DNA from: Comamonadaceae bacterium
Lineage (GTDB): Bacteria; Pseudomonadota; Gammaproteobacteria; Burkholderiales; Burkholderiaceae_C
DNA: 42,704 nt
Assembly (NCBI GenBank): GCA_007280205.1
Contig: QYPX01000128.1
Coordinates: 1 to 42,704 of the forward strand
Direction of reading: 5' to 3'
Below, in pieces: positions 15,576 to 26,328 of the stretch (the stretch's first letter is position 1; every line of letters starts with the position of its first letter). The notes below the pieces were generated by a model that was not told the origin of the DNA, made no database searches, and saw only the letters and a program-made list of their open reading frames with translations. Position numbers and translations under genes: made by a program.

Positions 15576-17366
15576 ATGCAAGAGCGCGAGATACGTGATT
15601 TGATTGAAGAGGTACGCGTCGGCAAGTTGCCGCGGCGGCAATTTATCGGGCAACTGGTTGCACTTGGTCTGACGGCGCCGATGGCGTCCATGTTGCTGAT
15701 GCATGAAGGTATCGCGCAGACCCAGGCATCGATTCCCTACAAGCCGACCAAACGTGGTGGTGGTGGCCCGCTGAAGATCATCTACTGGCAAGCCGCTGTG
15801 CACTTGAACCCGCATTACGCGGGCGGCACCAAGGATCAGGACGCCAGCCGCATCTTCTACGAGCCGCTCGCTGGATGGGACTCCGAAGGCAACCTGGTGC
15901 CCGCACTGGCAACCGAGATCCCGAGTCGTCAAAACGGCGGCGTGGCGGCCGATGGCAAGTCCGTGACCTGGAAGTTGAAACGCGGTGTCACCTGGCACGA
16001 TGGCAAGCCCTTTACCGCCGACGACGTGGTGTTCACGGCCGCTTACGCCGCCGACCCCGCCGCCGCCATGATCACAGTGAGCATCTACAAAGACATCAAG
16101 GTTGAGAAGATCGATTCCCATACGGTGAAGGTCAGTTATCCCAAAGCCGTGCCGTTCTGGGCCGAAGCGCTGGTGGGCAGCACCGGCGCCATCCTGCCCA
16201 AGCATGTGTTCGAGCCCTTCATGGGAGCCAAGTCGCGTGAGAACCCGGCCAACACCAAGCCGGTGGGCACCGGCCCTTACAAGGTCGTTGACTTCAAGCC
16301 GGGCGACACCCTGCGCGCCGAAGCCTACGCCGGCTACCACGTGCCCAACCAGCCCTTCTTTGATACGCTGGAAATCAAGGGCGGCGGCGATGCCACCAGT
16401 GCAGCTCGCGCCGTGCTGCAAACGGGTGAGTACGACCTGGCGTGGAACCTGGCCGTGGAGGACGACATCCTCAAGCGCCTGGAGGCCGCGGGCAAGGGCA
16501 AGATGTCCTTTTATACGGGCAGCGACATCGAGTTTGTTGCTCTCAACGTCACCGACCCGTGGAACGAGGTCGACGGCGAGCGTGCCAGCGTCAAGTCCAA
16601 GCACCCGGCGTTCACCGACAAGGCGGTGCGCAATGCGATGTCGCTGCTGATCGACCGCAAGGGCATCCAGGAGGTGATCTACGGCCGCGGTGCCGTTGCC
16701 ACAGCCAACTTCCTGAACAACCCGCCACGCTTTCGCAGTCCGAATAACAAGTTCGAATTCAATATCGACAAAGCCATCCAGGTGCTTGAGGCGGCTGGCT
16801 GGAAGAAGGGTGCCGACGGTATCCGCGCCAAGGGCAATGTCAAGCTGAAGTTCGTCTTCCAGACCTCGGTCAGCGGCCCGCGGCAAAAGTGCCAGACCAT
16901 CATCAAGGACGCCTGCACCAAGGCCGGTATCGAGCTTGAGCTCAAGAGCGTGGTGGCGGCAGTGTTCTTTGGCGGCGATGCGGCCAACCCGGATACTTAC
17001 CAGAAGTTCTGGGCTGACATCGAGATGTTCACCACGACGATGACGCAGCCCGACCCGCAGACCTTCATGGAGCAGTTCACCACCGACCAGCTGGCACAAA
17101 AGGCCAACAAGTGGGCCAGCCGCAATCTGGTGCGCTGGACCAGCGCTGAGTACGACGCCACGTTCAAAGCGGCACAAGAGGAGTTTGATCCGGTCAAGCG
17201 GGCCGCCCTGTTCATCAAGATGAACGACATGGTTGTCAATGACGGCCATGTGATTCCGCTGTTTGCGCGCCCGCGCCCCTATGGCATTGTGAACAAGCTG
17301 GTGCCTGTCCTGTCTGCTTGGGACAGCGCCACCTGGTCGGTGGGTTACTGGTACCGCGAGGCTTGA
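15576..17366 (+). CDS. peptide ABC transporter substrate-binding protein (SBP_bac_5), Tat-type signal
   Basis: A 596-residue periplasmic solute-binding protein of cluster C (DppA/DdpA/OppA). Before the export signal is a basic 'KLPRRQFIGQLVALGL' segment: an RR pair at 20-21 suggests Tat export. The mature part has the family blocks 'LVPALATEIP', 'VTWHDGKPFTADDVVFT', 'PVGTGPYKV' and 'VRNAMSLLIDRKGI'. The ATG at 15576 has a GAGGAGA site 7 bases upstream, so the earlier in-frame GTG at 15561 is rejected. It starts a five-gene importer operon that ends beside dacB and a D-Ala-D-Ala dipeptidase gene. By analogy with E. coli ddpXABCDF, its ligand may be D-Ala-D-Ala or another cell-wall peptide; this is inference. 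Confidence 0.9.
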   Translation: MQEREIRDLIEEVRVGKLPRRQFIGQLVALGLTAPMASMLLMHEGIAQTQASIPYKPTKRGGGGPLKIIYWQAAVHLNPHYAGGTKDQDASRIFYEPLAGWDSEGNLVPALATEIPSRQNGGVAADGKSVTWKLKRGVTWHDGKPFTADDVVFTAAYAADPAAAMITVSIYKDIKVEKIDSHTVKVSYPKAVPFWAEALVGSTGAILPKHVFEPFMGAKSRENPANTKPVGTGPYKVVDFKPGDTLRAEAYAGYHVPNQPFFDTLEIKGGGDATSAARAVLQTGEYDLAWNLAVEDDILKRLEAAGKGKMSFYTGSDIEFVALNVTDPWNEVDGERASVKSKHPAFTDKAVRNAMSLLIDRKGIQEVIYGRGAVATANFLNNPPRFRSPNNKFEFNIDKAIQVLEAAGWKKGADGIRAKGNVKLKFVFQTSVSGPRQKCQTIIKDACTKAGIELELKSVVAAVFFGGDAANPDTYQKFWADIEMFTTTMTQPDPQTFMEQFTTDQLAQKANKWASRNLVRWTSAEYDATFKAAQEEFDPVKRAALFIKMNDMVVNDGHVIPLFARPRPYGIVNKLVPVLSAWDSATWSVGYWYREA

Positions 17367-17405
17367 GGCGGGTGCCTGTGCGAGCGCACTGGCGAAGAGG
17401 CCCAG

Positions 17406-18365
17406 GTGTTTAACTACATCCTGCGCCGGCTGCTGATCGCGCTGCCCAGCTTGCTGGGCATCAGCGTCATCCTGTTCACCGTGCTGGCGCTGGCGCCAGG
17501 CGACCCCTTCGAAGATCTGGCCAACAACCCCAGCGTGCCGCCCGAAGTGCGCATGGCGTTGCGCGTGCAATTCGGCCTGGATGACCCGATCTGGCAGCGG
17601 TACGTGCTCTGGTTGACGAATATGCTGCGTGGTGATTGGGGCTTTTCTTTCGTCAGCCGCATCGATGTGGACAAGCTCATCCTGCAGCGCATGCCGGTAA
17701 CGCTTGCCGTGATCGGCATGTCGCAGTTGCTGGCCTTGCTGGTGGCCGTGCCGGTGGGTGTGCTGGCCGCCGTCAAGCCCTATTCGTGGTTCGATCGCAT
17801 TGCCAGCACCATCGCCTTTGTCGGCTTCTCGCTGCCGACGTTTTTCACCGGGGTGTTGTTCATCCTGTTCTTTAGCATCTACCTGGGCTGGTTCCCCTTT
17901 GTTTACCGCGCCGACCTCACCGAGGTGGGCTGGCACTGGTGGTGGGCGCAGTTCAAGCAGAGCATCATGCCGGTGACGGTGCTGGGGCTGTTCCAGGCCG
18001 CCAGCTGGATGCGTTACGTGCGCTCATCGGTGCTTGATGTCGTGCGGCTGGACTACGTCACCACGGCGCGCAGCAAGGGTCTGGCGGAAAGCGTGGTGAT
18101 CAACAAGCACGTGGTGCGCAATGCGCTGATCCCGGTGGTCACGCTGGTGGCGCTACAGATGCCGGCGGTATTCGGTGGCGCCATCGTCACCGAGCAGATC
18201 TTTCGCATTCCCGGTATCGGCAGCCTGCTGATCGACGCCATCCTGCGTAACGACACACCGGTCGTCATGGCCGTGACCTTTGTCTTTAGTTGCCTCGTCA
18301 TCTTTTTCAACCTGGTAGCAGACTTGCTCTATGGCTGGCTCGACCCGCGAATTTCCTACCGATAG
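17406..18365 (+). CDS. peptide ABC transporter permease, DppB/DdpB-like
   Basis: A 319-residue inner-membrane permease with six hydrophobic segments. The N-terminal 'ILRRLLIALPSLLGISVILF' and the 'PGDPF' loop are typical of DppB-type subunits, and the cytoplasmic EAA loop 'ARSKGLAESVVINKHVVRNALIP' (about 219-241) couples to the ATPases. It starts with GTG at 17406, with GAAGAGG about 10 bases upstream, 39 bases after the binding-protein stop. It overlaps the start of the next permease by 35 bases. It would form the translocation channel with the neighbouring C-type permease. Confidence 0.92.
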   Translation: MFNYILRRLLIALPSLLGISVILFTVLALAPGDPFEDLANNPSVPPEVRMALRVQFGLDDPIWQRYVLWLTNMLRGDWGFSFVSRIDVDKLILQRMPVTLAVIGMSQLLALLVAVPVGVLAAVKPYSWFDRIASTIAFVGFSLPTFFTGVLFILFFSIYLGWFPFVYRADLTEVGWHWWWAQFKQSIMPVTVLGLFQAASWMRYVRSSVLDVVRLDYVTTARSKGLAESVVINKHVVRNALIPVVTLVALQMPAVFGGAIVTEQIFRIPGIGSLLIDAILRNDTPVVMAVTFVFSCLVIFFNLVADLLYGWLDPRISYR

Positions 18366-19322
18366 GCCGCATGAGCTGCCGCCGGTCATGCCGACCCCCG
18401 GGAGCGAGGCGCCCCCGGGCCGGCCGGACGACCGCGCCCGCAGCTTGAGCGTCTCTCCCTGGGCTGAGGCCTGGCGGCGCTTCAAGCGCCATCGCATGGC
18501 GTATTTCAGCCTGTGGCTGCTCGGCGCGCTGGTGCTGGCGTGCTGCTGGGGCCGCTGTTCTACAAGGTCGGCATCAACGATATCGACTTCAAGGCGCGGC
18601 TGGTCGATCCGTCGGCCGCCCACCTGATGGGCACCGATGACCTGGGCCGTGACCTGCTGGCCCGCGTGCTGTACGGCGGGCGCATCTCGCTGGCCGTGGG
18701 CGTGGCAGCCATGTTCATGGCGATCTCGGTGGGGGTCCTGGTTGGCGCCGTCGCTGGCATCTCGCGCGGTTGGGTCGACAACGTGCTGATGTGGATCACC
18801 GACCTCTTTCTGAGCCTGCCGCAGCTGCCGCTGTTGCTGCTGTTGATTTTCCTGTTCCGCGAGCCGCTGAAGGCGCTGCTCGGACTGGAGGCGGGCATCT
18901 TCATCCTGATTGTGGTGGTCATCGGTGGCTTTCGCTGGATGCCCGTGGCGCGCCTGGTGCGGGCCCAGTTCTTCAGCTTGCGCGAGAAGGAATTTGTCGA
19001 GGCCGCGCGCGCGCTCGGCGCCTCCACCACGCGCCAGGTCGTGCGCCACATCCTGCCCAACAGCCTGGGCCCGGTGATTGTGGCGGCCACCATCGACGTG
19101 GCCGCAGCCATCATCGCCGAGAGCACCCTGTCCTTCCTGGGTCTGGGTTTCCCGCCGGACATCCCGACCTGGGGCCGCATCCTCTACGACAGCCGTGACT
19201 ACATGGACGTTGCCATGCACTGGGCGCTGTTCCCGGGGCTGGCCATCTTCATGGTGGTGCTCACCATCAACTTCATTGGCGACGGCCTGCGCGACGCGCT
19301 GGACCCGAGGCGGGTGCTCTGA
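18331..19322 (+). pseudogene. peptide ABC transporter permease, DppC/DdpC-like, with a one-base frameshift
   Basis: The second permease of the importer. The reading frame from ATG 18331 covers a cytoplasmic N-terminus and TM1 ('FKRHRMAYFSLWLLGALVLA'), then runs into foreign sequence after 18540. The family sequence continues one frame away as 'LLGPLFYKVGINDIDF', through the EAA loop ('ARALGASTTRQVVRHILPN') to the stop at 19322. Adding one G between 18540 and 18541 ('GCG|[G]TGCTGCTGG') restores a protein of about 330 residues, reading A-V-L-L-G-P-L. Either a real inactivating deletion or a sequencing or assembly error. The second piece alone lacks TM1, so an internal GTG at 18513 is a poor start. 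The first frame starts inside the preceding permease gene. Confidence 0.85.
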
Positions 19323-19328
19323 TGCGCG

Positions 19329-19360
19329 CGCCGGGCCGCCCCAAGCAAGCGTCCAGGGGG
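19329..19360. repeat. short copy of a GGGCCGCCCCAAGC repeat
   Basis: GGGCCGCCCCAAGCA followed by CAGGGGGCA in the 47-base gap between permease C and the ATPase gene. The same GGGCCGCCCCAAGCA opens the longer repeat at 39648-39729, and the GGGGGCA part matches its closing arm. It is probably a shortened member of the same dispersed family. Confidence 0.5.
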
Positions 19361-19369
19361 CACTAGGAC

Positions 19370-20346
19370 ATGGCCTTGCTGGAAATCAAAGGGCTAAAAA
19401 CCCACTTCAAGACCGACGACGGTTGGCTGCACGCTGTGGACGGCGTAGACATGTCGATTGAAGCCGGCGAGACGCTGGGTGTGGTGGGCGAGTCGGGCTG
19501 CGGCAAGAGCGTCACGGCGAAGACGGTGATGAAGCTCATCGACATGCCGCCAGGCAAAATCGTCGCCGGGCAGGTACTGTGGCAGGGGCGCGATCTGGTG
19601 CCGCTAGGCGCCGAGGACATGCGCCGCATCCGCGCCAAGGAAATCGCCATCATCTTCCAGGAGCCGATGACGAGCCTGAATCCGGTCTATACCGTCGGCG
19701 AGCAGATCGCCGAGAGCATCCGCCTGCACGAGGGCCTGTCCCGCAAGGACGCCATCGCCCGCGCGGTGGAGATGCTCAAGCTGGTGCGCATTCCGACACC
19801 GGAGCGCCGCGTGCACGACTATCCGCACCAGTTCTCGGGGGGCATGCGCCAGCGCGTGATGATTGCCATGGCGCTCTCATGCAAGCCTCAACTACTGATT
19901 GCCGACGAGCCGACGACCGCGCTCGATGTCACGATCCAGGCACAGATTCTGGACCTGCTGGCTGAGCTCAAGTCCGAGATGGGCATGGCCATCATGCTGA
20001 TCACCCATGCCATGGGCGTGGTGGCCGAAGTGGCACAGCGGGTGGTCGTGATGTACGCTGGCCAGGTGGTTGAGGAGGCGCTGGTGGGCGAACTGTTTGC
20101 ACATCCGCGGCACCCGTATACGCAGGGCTTGATCCGCTCGATTCCGCGCATCGACAGTGCGCTGACAAAGAAGGGCCGGCTTGAAACCATCCCGGGTACG
20201 GTGCCCAAGCTGATCGCGCCGCCCGAGGGCTGCCGCTTTGCGCCACGCTGCAAATTCGCCATGCCGGCCTGTACCCAGGCTACACCCCCATTGCGGCAGG
20301 TGGCACCTGGGCACAAGGTGGCCTGCATTCTTGACACAGGCTCGCC

Positions 20347-20350
<4 letters not shown>
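19370..20350 (+). CDS. peptide ABC transporter ATP-binding protein, DppD/DdpD-like
   Basis: A 326-residue ATPase energising peptide import. Walker A GESGCGKS is at 40-47, the signature is 'FSGGMRQR', Walker B is '[12 protein letters not shown]', followed by the H-loop 'LITHAMGVV'. The C-terminal oligopeptide domain has the four-Cys pattern 'GCRFAPRC...AC...AC', which in DppD-type proteins can hold an Fe-S cluster. The stop overlaps the ATG of the second ATPase (ATGA at 20347-20350). The Walker B-following switch reads 'THAMG' where 'THDLG' is usual: the Asp next to the H-loop His is Ala here, a minor oddity. Confidence 0.94.
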
Positions 20351-21318
<968 letters not shown>

Positions 21319-21325
21319 CCGGGAC

Positions 21326-22759
21326 TTAACTGCCGCTGGCGACCCAGTCGATCAGGGCGTCCAGCGCTGGCCGTCCTTTTCTGGCCTCGGGGTCGTTGAT
21401 GAAAGCGACCACCACCCAGTCCTGATTGCGCACATCGCGCACGTAGCCGGCGACCGCCACTGCGTCCCTCAAAGTGCCGGTCTTGATTCTGGCGCGACCA
21501 GCCGCTGGCGACTCACGCAGGCGCCTGCGCATCGCGCCGTCGATGGCAACGATGGGCAAGCTGCTGGTAAATTCCGCAAACCAGTTGCTGCGTGCTCCGA
21601 TTTGCAACAAGCTGGCAAGTTGGCGGGCACTGATGCGCTCGAGCCGGGACAGGCCGGAGCCGTTCTCGAAGACCAGCCCCTGCGTCGCAATGCCACTCTT
21701 GTCGAACCATCTGAGCATGGTGGCATCGGCGTTGCCAAAGCTGTTGTCGCTGCGTCCCTCTTTGGGCAGTTGGGTGCCCAGGGTCAGGTAGAGCGTGCGC
21801 GCCATCAGGTTGTCGGAAGCCTTGTTGATGGGTTTGACCAGATCAGCCAGCGTCTCGGAATGGCGCTCCACCAGCAGCACTGCGTCCGGCGGCGTCAGGC
21901 CGTCCTTGACACGACCCTTCCATGTGCCGCCCAGCTCCTGCCAGAAGGACTGCAGAAAGCGTTCGATATAGAGGTTGCGATCGAGCAGGCTGAGTCTGGT
22001 TTTCGTTTTGCAGTTGCGGGGAAAGGCGCCACGCAGCATGACAGTGATGTTGCCATCGCTGGATGCTTGCACCAGCGGCGGGTCCCAGTCGTCGTCCCAG
22101 GCGTTGCAGGGCATATCCTTCAGCGAAAGGTCGGCGTCGATGAGAACACCGGCCAGCGGCGGTTGCGTGCGAACCAAGGTTTTCTGGCCGTTCGATTCGA
22201 GACTGAACTCGATCACGTTGCCGCTGAGCACCAGGGCATCCGGGATGACGTTGTAGTAGGCCTTGGGCGATTCATCAAAGTCTGGCACCCCGAGGTCGGG
22301 GCGCACCGGCTGGAAAAGACTCCGGTCCAATACCAGGTCTGCTTCCAGGTGCGCTACGCCCTGGGCGTGCAGGGAGCGGAACATGGCACGCAGGCCGTCC
22401 CAGTTCAGATTGGGTTCGCCGCCGCCGCGCAGGTACAGCGTGCCGCGCAAGGTCGCAGCTTCGATGCTGCCCTGGCTTAGCAACTCGGTGCGCCAGCGAA
22501 AGGTGGGGCCGAGTTCTTCCAGCGCCACCAGAGTGGTCGCCAGCTTCATGGTCGAGGCTGGCGCCATCGCACGCTCTTCCAGAACTGCGAGGCGCGGCGC
22601 GCCCCCCTGAAGCGGCAACACCAGCGCACTCAGGGAGGTCTCGGCAAGACCGGCATTGCGCAGGATGGCCGATACGTTTTCCGGCAAAATGGTCTGCGCG
22701 CAGACGGCGCTCGTGGCCAGCAGAAGCAGCGGAAGCCAGAAGAATTTTTGTTTCATCAT
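21326..22759 (-). CDS. dacB: D-alanyl-D-alanine carboxypeptidase/endopeptidase, PBP4 type
   Basis: A periplasmic S13 peptidase trimming the terminal D-Ala or cutting peptide cross-links in peptidoglycan. From ATG 22759 the protein has 477 residues, like E. coli PBP4. A signal peptide ('[17 protein letters not shown]') leads; then SxxK as 'PASTMK' (Ser69, Lys72), SxN as 'SDN' in 'NKASDNLMA', and KTG as 'RIKTGTL' near the C-terminus. A second ATG follows at once (22756), and a GTG at 22777 is possible but less attractive. It lies divergent from the D-Ala-D-Ala dipeptidase gene with 20 bases between starts, so the two promoters must lie in each other's coding sequence. Confidence 0.93.
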   Translation of the reverse strand: MMKQKFFWLPLLLLATSAVCAQTILPENVSAILRNAGLAETSLSALVLPLQGGAPRLAVLEERAMAPASTMKLATTLVALEELGPTFRWRTELLSQGSIEAATLRGTLYLRGGGEPNLNWDGLRAMFRSLHAQGVAHLEADLVLDRSLFQPVRPDLGVPDFDESPKAYYNVIPDALVLSGNVIEFSLESNGQKTLVRTQPPLAGVLIDADLSLKDMPCNAWDDDWDPPLVQASSDGNITVMLRGAFPRNCKTKTRLSLLDRNLYIERFLQSFWQELGGTWKGRVKDGLTPPDAVLLVERHSETLADLVKPINKASDNLMARTLYLTLGTQLPKEGRSDNSFGNADATMLRWFDKSGIATQGLVFENGSGLSRLERISARQLASLLQIGARSNWFAEFTSSLPIVAIDGAMRRRLRESPAAGRARIKTGTLRDAVAVAGYVRDVRNQDWVVVAFINDPEARKGRPALDALIDWVASGS

Positions 22760-22779
22760 GTCTTGTTTATAGGACACCC

Positions 22780-23379
22780 ATGCTTTGTGAATTGATGGCG
22801 GGTCACGCCGATTTTCGGTCGCTCGCCACGATAGCGGGGATCAGTGTAGACCTGCGCTATGCCACTGCCAACAATTTTGTCGGACGCGATCTGTACGGTC
22901 AACTCGACTGCGCCTGGCTGCACCGGCAGGCAGCTGCTGGAATCGAAGCCGCGGTTGCTCACCTGCAGCGGCAACCTGGCGGTTATCGACTGCTGCTGCT
23001 CGACGCCTTGCGGCCGCACCGGGTGCAGGAAACGCTGTGGCAGTGCCTGGTGGGGACGCCCTTGCAACAGTATCTGGCGGATCCGGCCAAGGGGTCTATC
23101 CATTCCTTTGGCATGGCAGTCGATGTGACGCTGGTCGATAGCGCCGGGATGGAACTCGACATGGGAACCGGATTTGACGACTTGTCCGACTTGTCGCACC
23201 CAAAATACGAGCAAAAGCATCTGGCCCAGGGGTTGCTCAGCCAAACCCAGATCCACAACCGGCAGATGCTGCGTGAAGCGATGCTCGGCGCCGGCTTCTC
23301 GGGCATTTCGACCGAATGGTGGCATTTTGATTTTGGTGACAGGACGGTGGTCCGGCGCGACTATCTTCGCATCGCGTAG
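22780..23379 (+). CDS. ddpX: D-alanyl-D-alanine dipeptidase, VanX/DdpX family
   Basis: An M15D zinc dipeptidase splitting D-Ala-D-Ala. The 199-residue protein has the zinc motif SxHxxGxAxD as 'SIHSFGMAVD' (His108, Asp115), catalytic Glu179 and ligand His182 in 'EWWHFDF', and Arg78 in 'DALRP' where VanX has its substrate Arg. No signal peptide, so it acts in the cytoplasm, on dipeptides brought in by the nearby ABC importer or leaking from recycling. ATG at 22780 has AGGA five bases upstream. No vanH, vanA or vanRS genes are near, so vancomycin resistance is not implied; a catabolic DdpX role fits better. Confidence 0.92.
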   Translation: MLCELMAGHADFRSLATIAGISVDLRYATANNFVGRDLYGQLDCAWLHRQAAAGIEAAVAHLQRQPGGYRLLLLDALRPHRVQETLWQCLVGTPLQQYLADPAKGSIHSFGMAVDVTLVDSAGMELDMGTGFDDLSDLSHPKYEQKHLAQGLLSQTQIHNRQMLREAMLGAGFSGISTEWWHFDFGDRTVVRRDYLRIA

Positions 23380-23455
23380 CATCCGTGATTCCCCTATGTG
23401 TAGCACAGGCAATATTGTGTAAAGTAGCCCCCTACCCTCGAATGGAGCATCCAAA

Positions 23456-26299
23456 GTGAAATTGAAGAAAATTACGCAATGTCTGGCCTTGGCTGGACTG
23501 GCTAGCTGCGCCGCTGCGCAAACCTCCGCAGTCTCGCTGCAGCGGGTGGAAATCACCGGCAGTAGTATCAAGCGCATTGCGTCCGAGGGTTCGCTGCCGG
23601 TGCAGATCATTACCGTCGAAGACCTGAAGCGCCAGGGCATCACGACGGCGGAGCAGTTGATCAGCACGCTCAGCGGCAACGGCAGCGGGTTGGACAACCT
23701 GGCCAGCAATGCTGACGTTGTGGCTGGCGCCCAGCGCGGAAACAATGGTGCTTCATCGGCGAATTTGCGCGGCCAGGGTGCTGCCAGCACGCTGGTGTTG
23801 CTCAATGGCCGGCGCGTCGCTGCCCATGGCCTTAACGGCGGCGTGGTCGATCTGAGCTCGATCCCGATGGCCGCTATCCAGCGCATCGAAATCCTGAAAG
23901 ACGGCGCTTCCGCCATCTACGGCACGGACGCCATTGGCGGCGTGATCAATTTCATCCTGAAGAAGGATTACCAGGGCATGGAAGTGCAGGCGTTCAAGGA
24001 CGTCACACAACAGGGTGGCGGCAACATTGGCCGCGTCAACCTGACGGGCGGTACCGGCAATCTTGAAAAAGACAAATACAACGTGCTGTTTTCATTGGGC
24101 CGCACCGAAAATCAGGCGCTGCGCGGCGACCAGCGCGATTTTGTCAACACCTTTCAGCCGAACCGTGGTTTGTCGGTGGACACACGCGGCACGCCGTTTG
24201 CTACCGTGTTTCCGCTCAGCAGCCTGTGGACGGGTTTGAGCAACAAGAGCGGCGTGGGTCCGATTCAGCCGGGCACCACCACCGCTATGTCGGGCGGTAT
24301 CAATGTGCTGAATCTGCCAGGCGGCGCCGGCTGTAACACGGTTGACGGGCAAGCCGCCTACGACTCGGTGTTGTGGGCCGTGCCCAACGCCAGATGGTCA
24401 TGCGCCTGGGACACGGGTCGTGCGGCTGTGTTGCAGCAACCGGTCAGCAATACCAACCTGGTAGCTCGCGGTGCGGTGATGCTTGGCGAGAATCAGCTGT
24501 ACGCCGAGTTCACAGGGGCCAAAGTCGAGTCGGCGAAGTCCTTCTCGGCTAACCAGATTTCAAGCAGCGCATCTACAACCAGCATGTTCTACAACCTGGC
24601 TTATCCGAGCGCGGGTTCGTCTTACAACTCGGTGTTCAACCAGTTGGTTGCCGTGTTCCCGACACTGGAAGCCAATCGCGGTCAGCCGCTGGCTTTCCGC
24701 TGGCGCTGTCTGCCCTGCGGTTCGCGCGAACTTGATACCAGCAGCGAGACAGCACGTCTCTTGCTCGGTGCCGAAGGTCCTCTGCCGTGGTTTGCCGGCT
24801 GGGATTACCGTGCTGGCATCTCCAAGGCGACCAGTTCTGCCACCTCCGTTCTGGGTAATGGTTACTTCTACGGCAAGGAGTTCGCCGCCACCATCAACAG
24901 CGGTCTGCTCAATCCTTTCCTGCTACCCGGCCAGTCCCAAACGCCAGCAGCACTGGCCGCTCTGGCCGCAACATCGGCCAATGGCGTGACGCTGTACGGT
25001 GGCAAGTTCACCCTGCAACAGGCTGACGCAACAGCCAGTGGCCCGCTGTTCAAGTTGCCAGCCGGCGACGTGATGGCAGCCGTTGGTATCGATCTGCGTA
25101 CCGAAGAGTACCGTTTCAATGGCAAAGAAACCGACCTGGCCACTCAAGCTCGGATTTTCAACGCGCCATTTGACAGTATCAACACGCTGGACGTCGTCAA
25201 ACGCGATATCAAGGCGGTCTTTGCCGAAGTGCTGGTGCCTATCACCAAGCAACTGGAGGCAACGGTGGCGGCGCGACGCGACGACTACACCGGCTTTGGC
25301 AGCACCACCAACCCCAAGATCTCCTTGCGTTTCACGCCGGTCGAGCAGTTCCTGGTCCGCGGCTCCTACAACACGGGTTTCAGGGTGCCGACTTTCAACC
25401 AGTTGTTCAATGGTGTGACCGAGTCGCCCTATAGCGGCAAGGACCTGGTGGATCCGGCCAAATGCGCCACCGGTAAGGTGGACGCCACGCCAGCGTGTCA
25501 GATCATTACGCCTAACACGCTGACCGGTGGCAAGGCGGATCTGGGCCCCGAGCAGAGCAAGCAGGGAACCGTCGGTTTCGTCTGGGCACCAAGCAGCAGT
25601 TTCAGTTTGGGTGCTGACTGGTGGAGTATCAACAAGACCGGAACCATTCAGATTCTGAGTCTGACCGATCTGGTCAAGAACTATGCCTTGTTCCCGCAGA
25701 ATTTCATCCGTGATGCTGCCGGCAACGTGGTGCAGATCGATCAACGCTGGGTGAACGCCGGTGAGTCGGTGACCCGGGGCATGGACATCAATGCCAGTGC
25801 CAACGGCAAGTTGGGTGATGCCCGCTGGGGTGTCAATCTGGATGGAAGCTACCTGATCGAGAAGAAGTCACGTCTGATCGCGAGCGCTCCTTTTGGCGCC
25901 AGCGAGGTCGCCACCTTCACTCGTGCGGGTGATCTGGGCGTGCGCTGGAAGCATGCAGTCACTGGTACTTACACCCGTGGCCCCTGGGTCGGGACCCTGA
26001 CGCAACTCTACCGTAGTGGCTATACCGATTACGTGCTGCCCGGTGTTGCCAATGGCAGTATCGTGCCGCCGGACTGGAACGCCAACGTGGCAGCCTATGC
26101 CTTGTATAACCTGAGCGTTGGCTACACCGGGATCAAGGACGTGAATTTGACTTTCGGTATCAAGAATCTGTTCAACACCGATCCACCGTTCTCGGCGGCG
26201 TATGACGGCAATACGGGCGCTGGCAGTTCCTGGGAGCCCCGGATTGCAGACCCACGTGGTCGTGCGTTCACCTTCCTGGCCACTTACAAGTTCTTCTGA
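23456..26299 (+). CDS. TonB-dependent outer-membrane receptor
   Basis: A 947-residue outer-membrane receptor. Signal peptide '[13 protein letters not shown]' (about 9-21), then a plug domain (about 30-170) with '[10 protein letters not shown]', '[20 protein letters not shown]' and '[25 protein letters not shown]'-like sequence, and a beta-barrel ending in Phe ('TYKFF'), the usual assembly signal. The plug type is that of receptors for sugars and peptides in Xanthomonas and Caulobacter rather than siderophore receptors. It lies between ddpX and the murQ operon, so a peptidoglycan fragment is a reasonable ligand; this is context inference only. It begins with GTG (23456), with a weak GGAG upstream, and ends before a strong terminator. 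Confidence 0.93.
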   Translation: [947 protein letters not shown]

Positions 26300-26328
26300 T
26301 CCGGGTTTTATCCGATAGCTTGAACTCC

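Noticed and set aside
15525-17936. Long open frame (about 800 codons) on the minus strand
   Set aside because: It is antisense to the peptide-binding protein and permease genes, which have clear family motifs. Composition is His/Gln/Arg-rich, typical of a shadow frame in GC-rich DNA.
18530-18552. Programmed ribosomal frameshift in the permease gene
   Set aside because: No slippery heptamer or downstream pseudoknot is visible, and DppC-type genes do not normally use frameshifting.
18513-19322. An intact shorter permease starting at the GTG at 18513
   Set aside because: It would lack TM1 and its first residues (MAARRAGAG) are out-of-frame reading of the preceding helix; a frameshift explains the data better.
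22780-23379. Vancomycin-resistance vanX
   Set aside because: No vanH, vanA or vanRS genes are present and the host is Gram-negative; a DdpX-like catabolic role fits.
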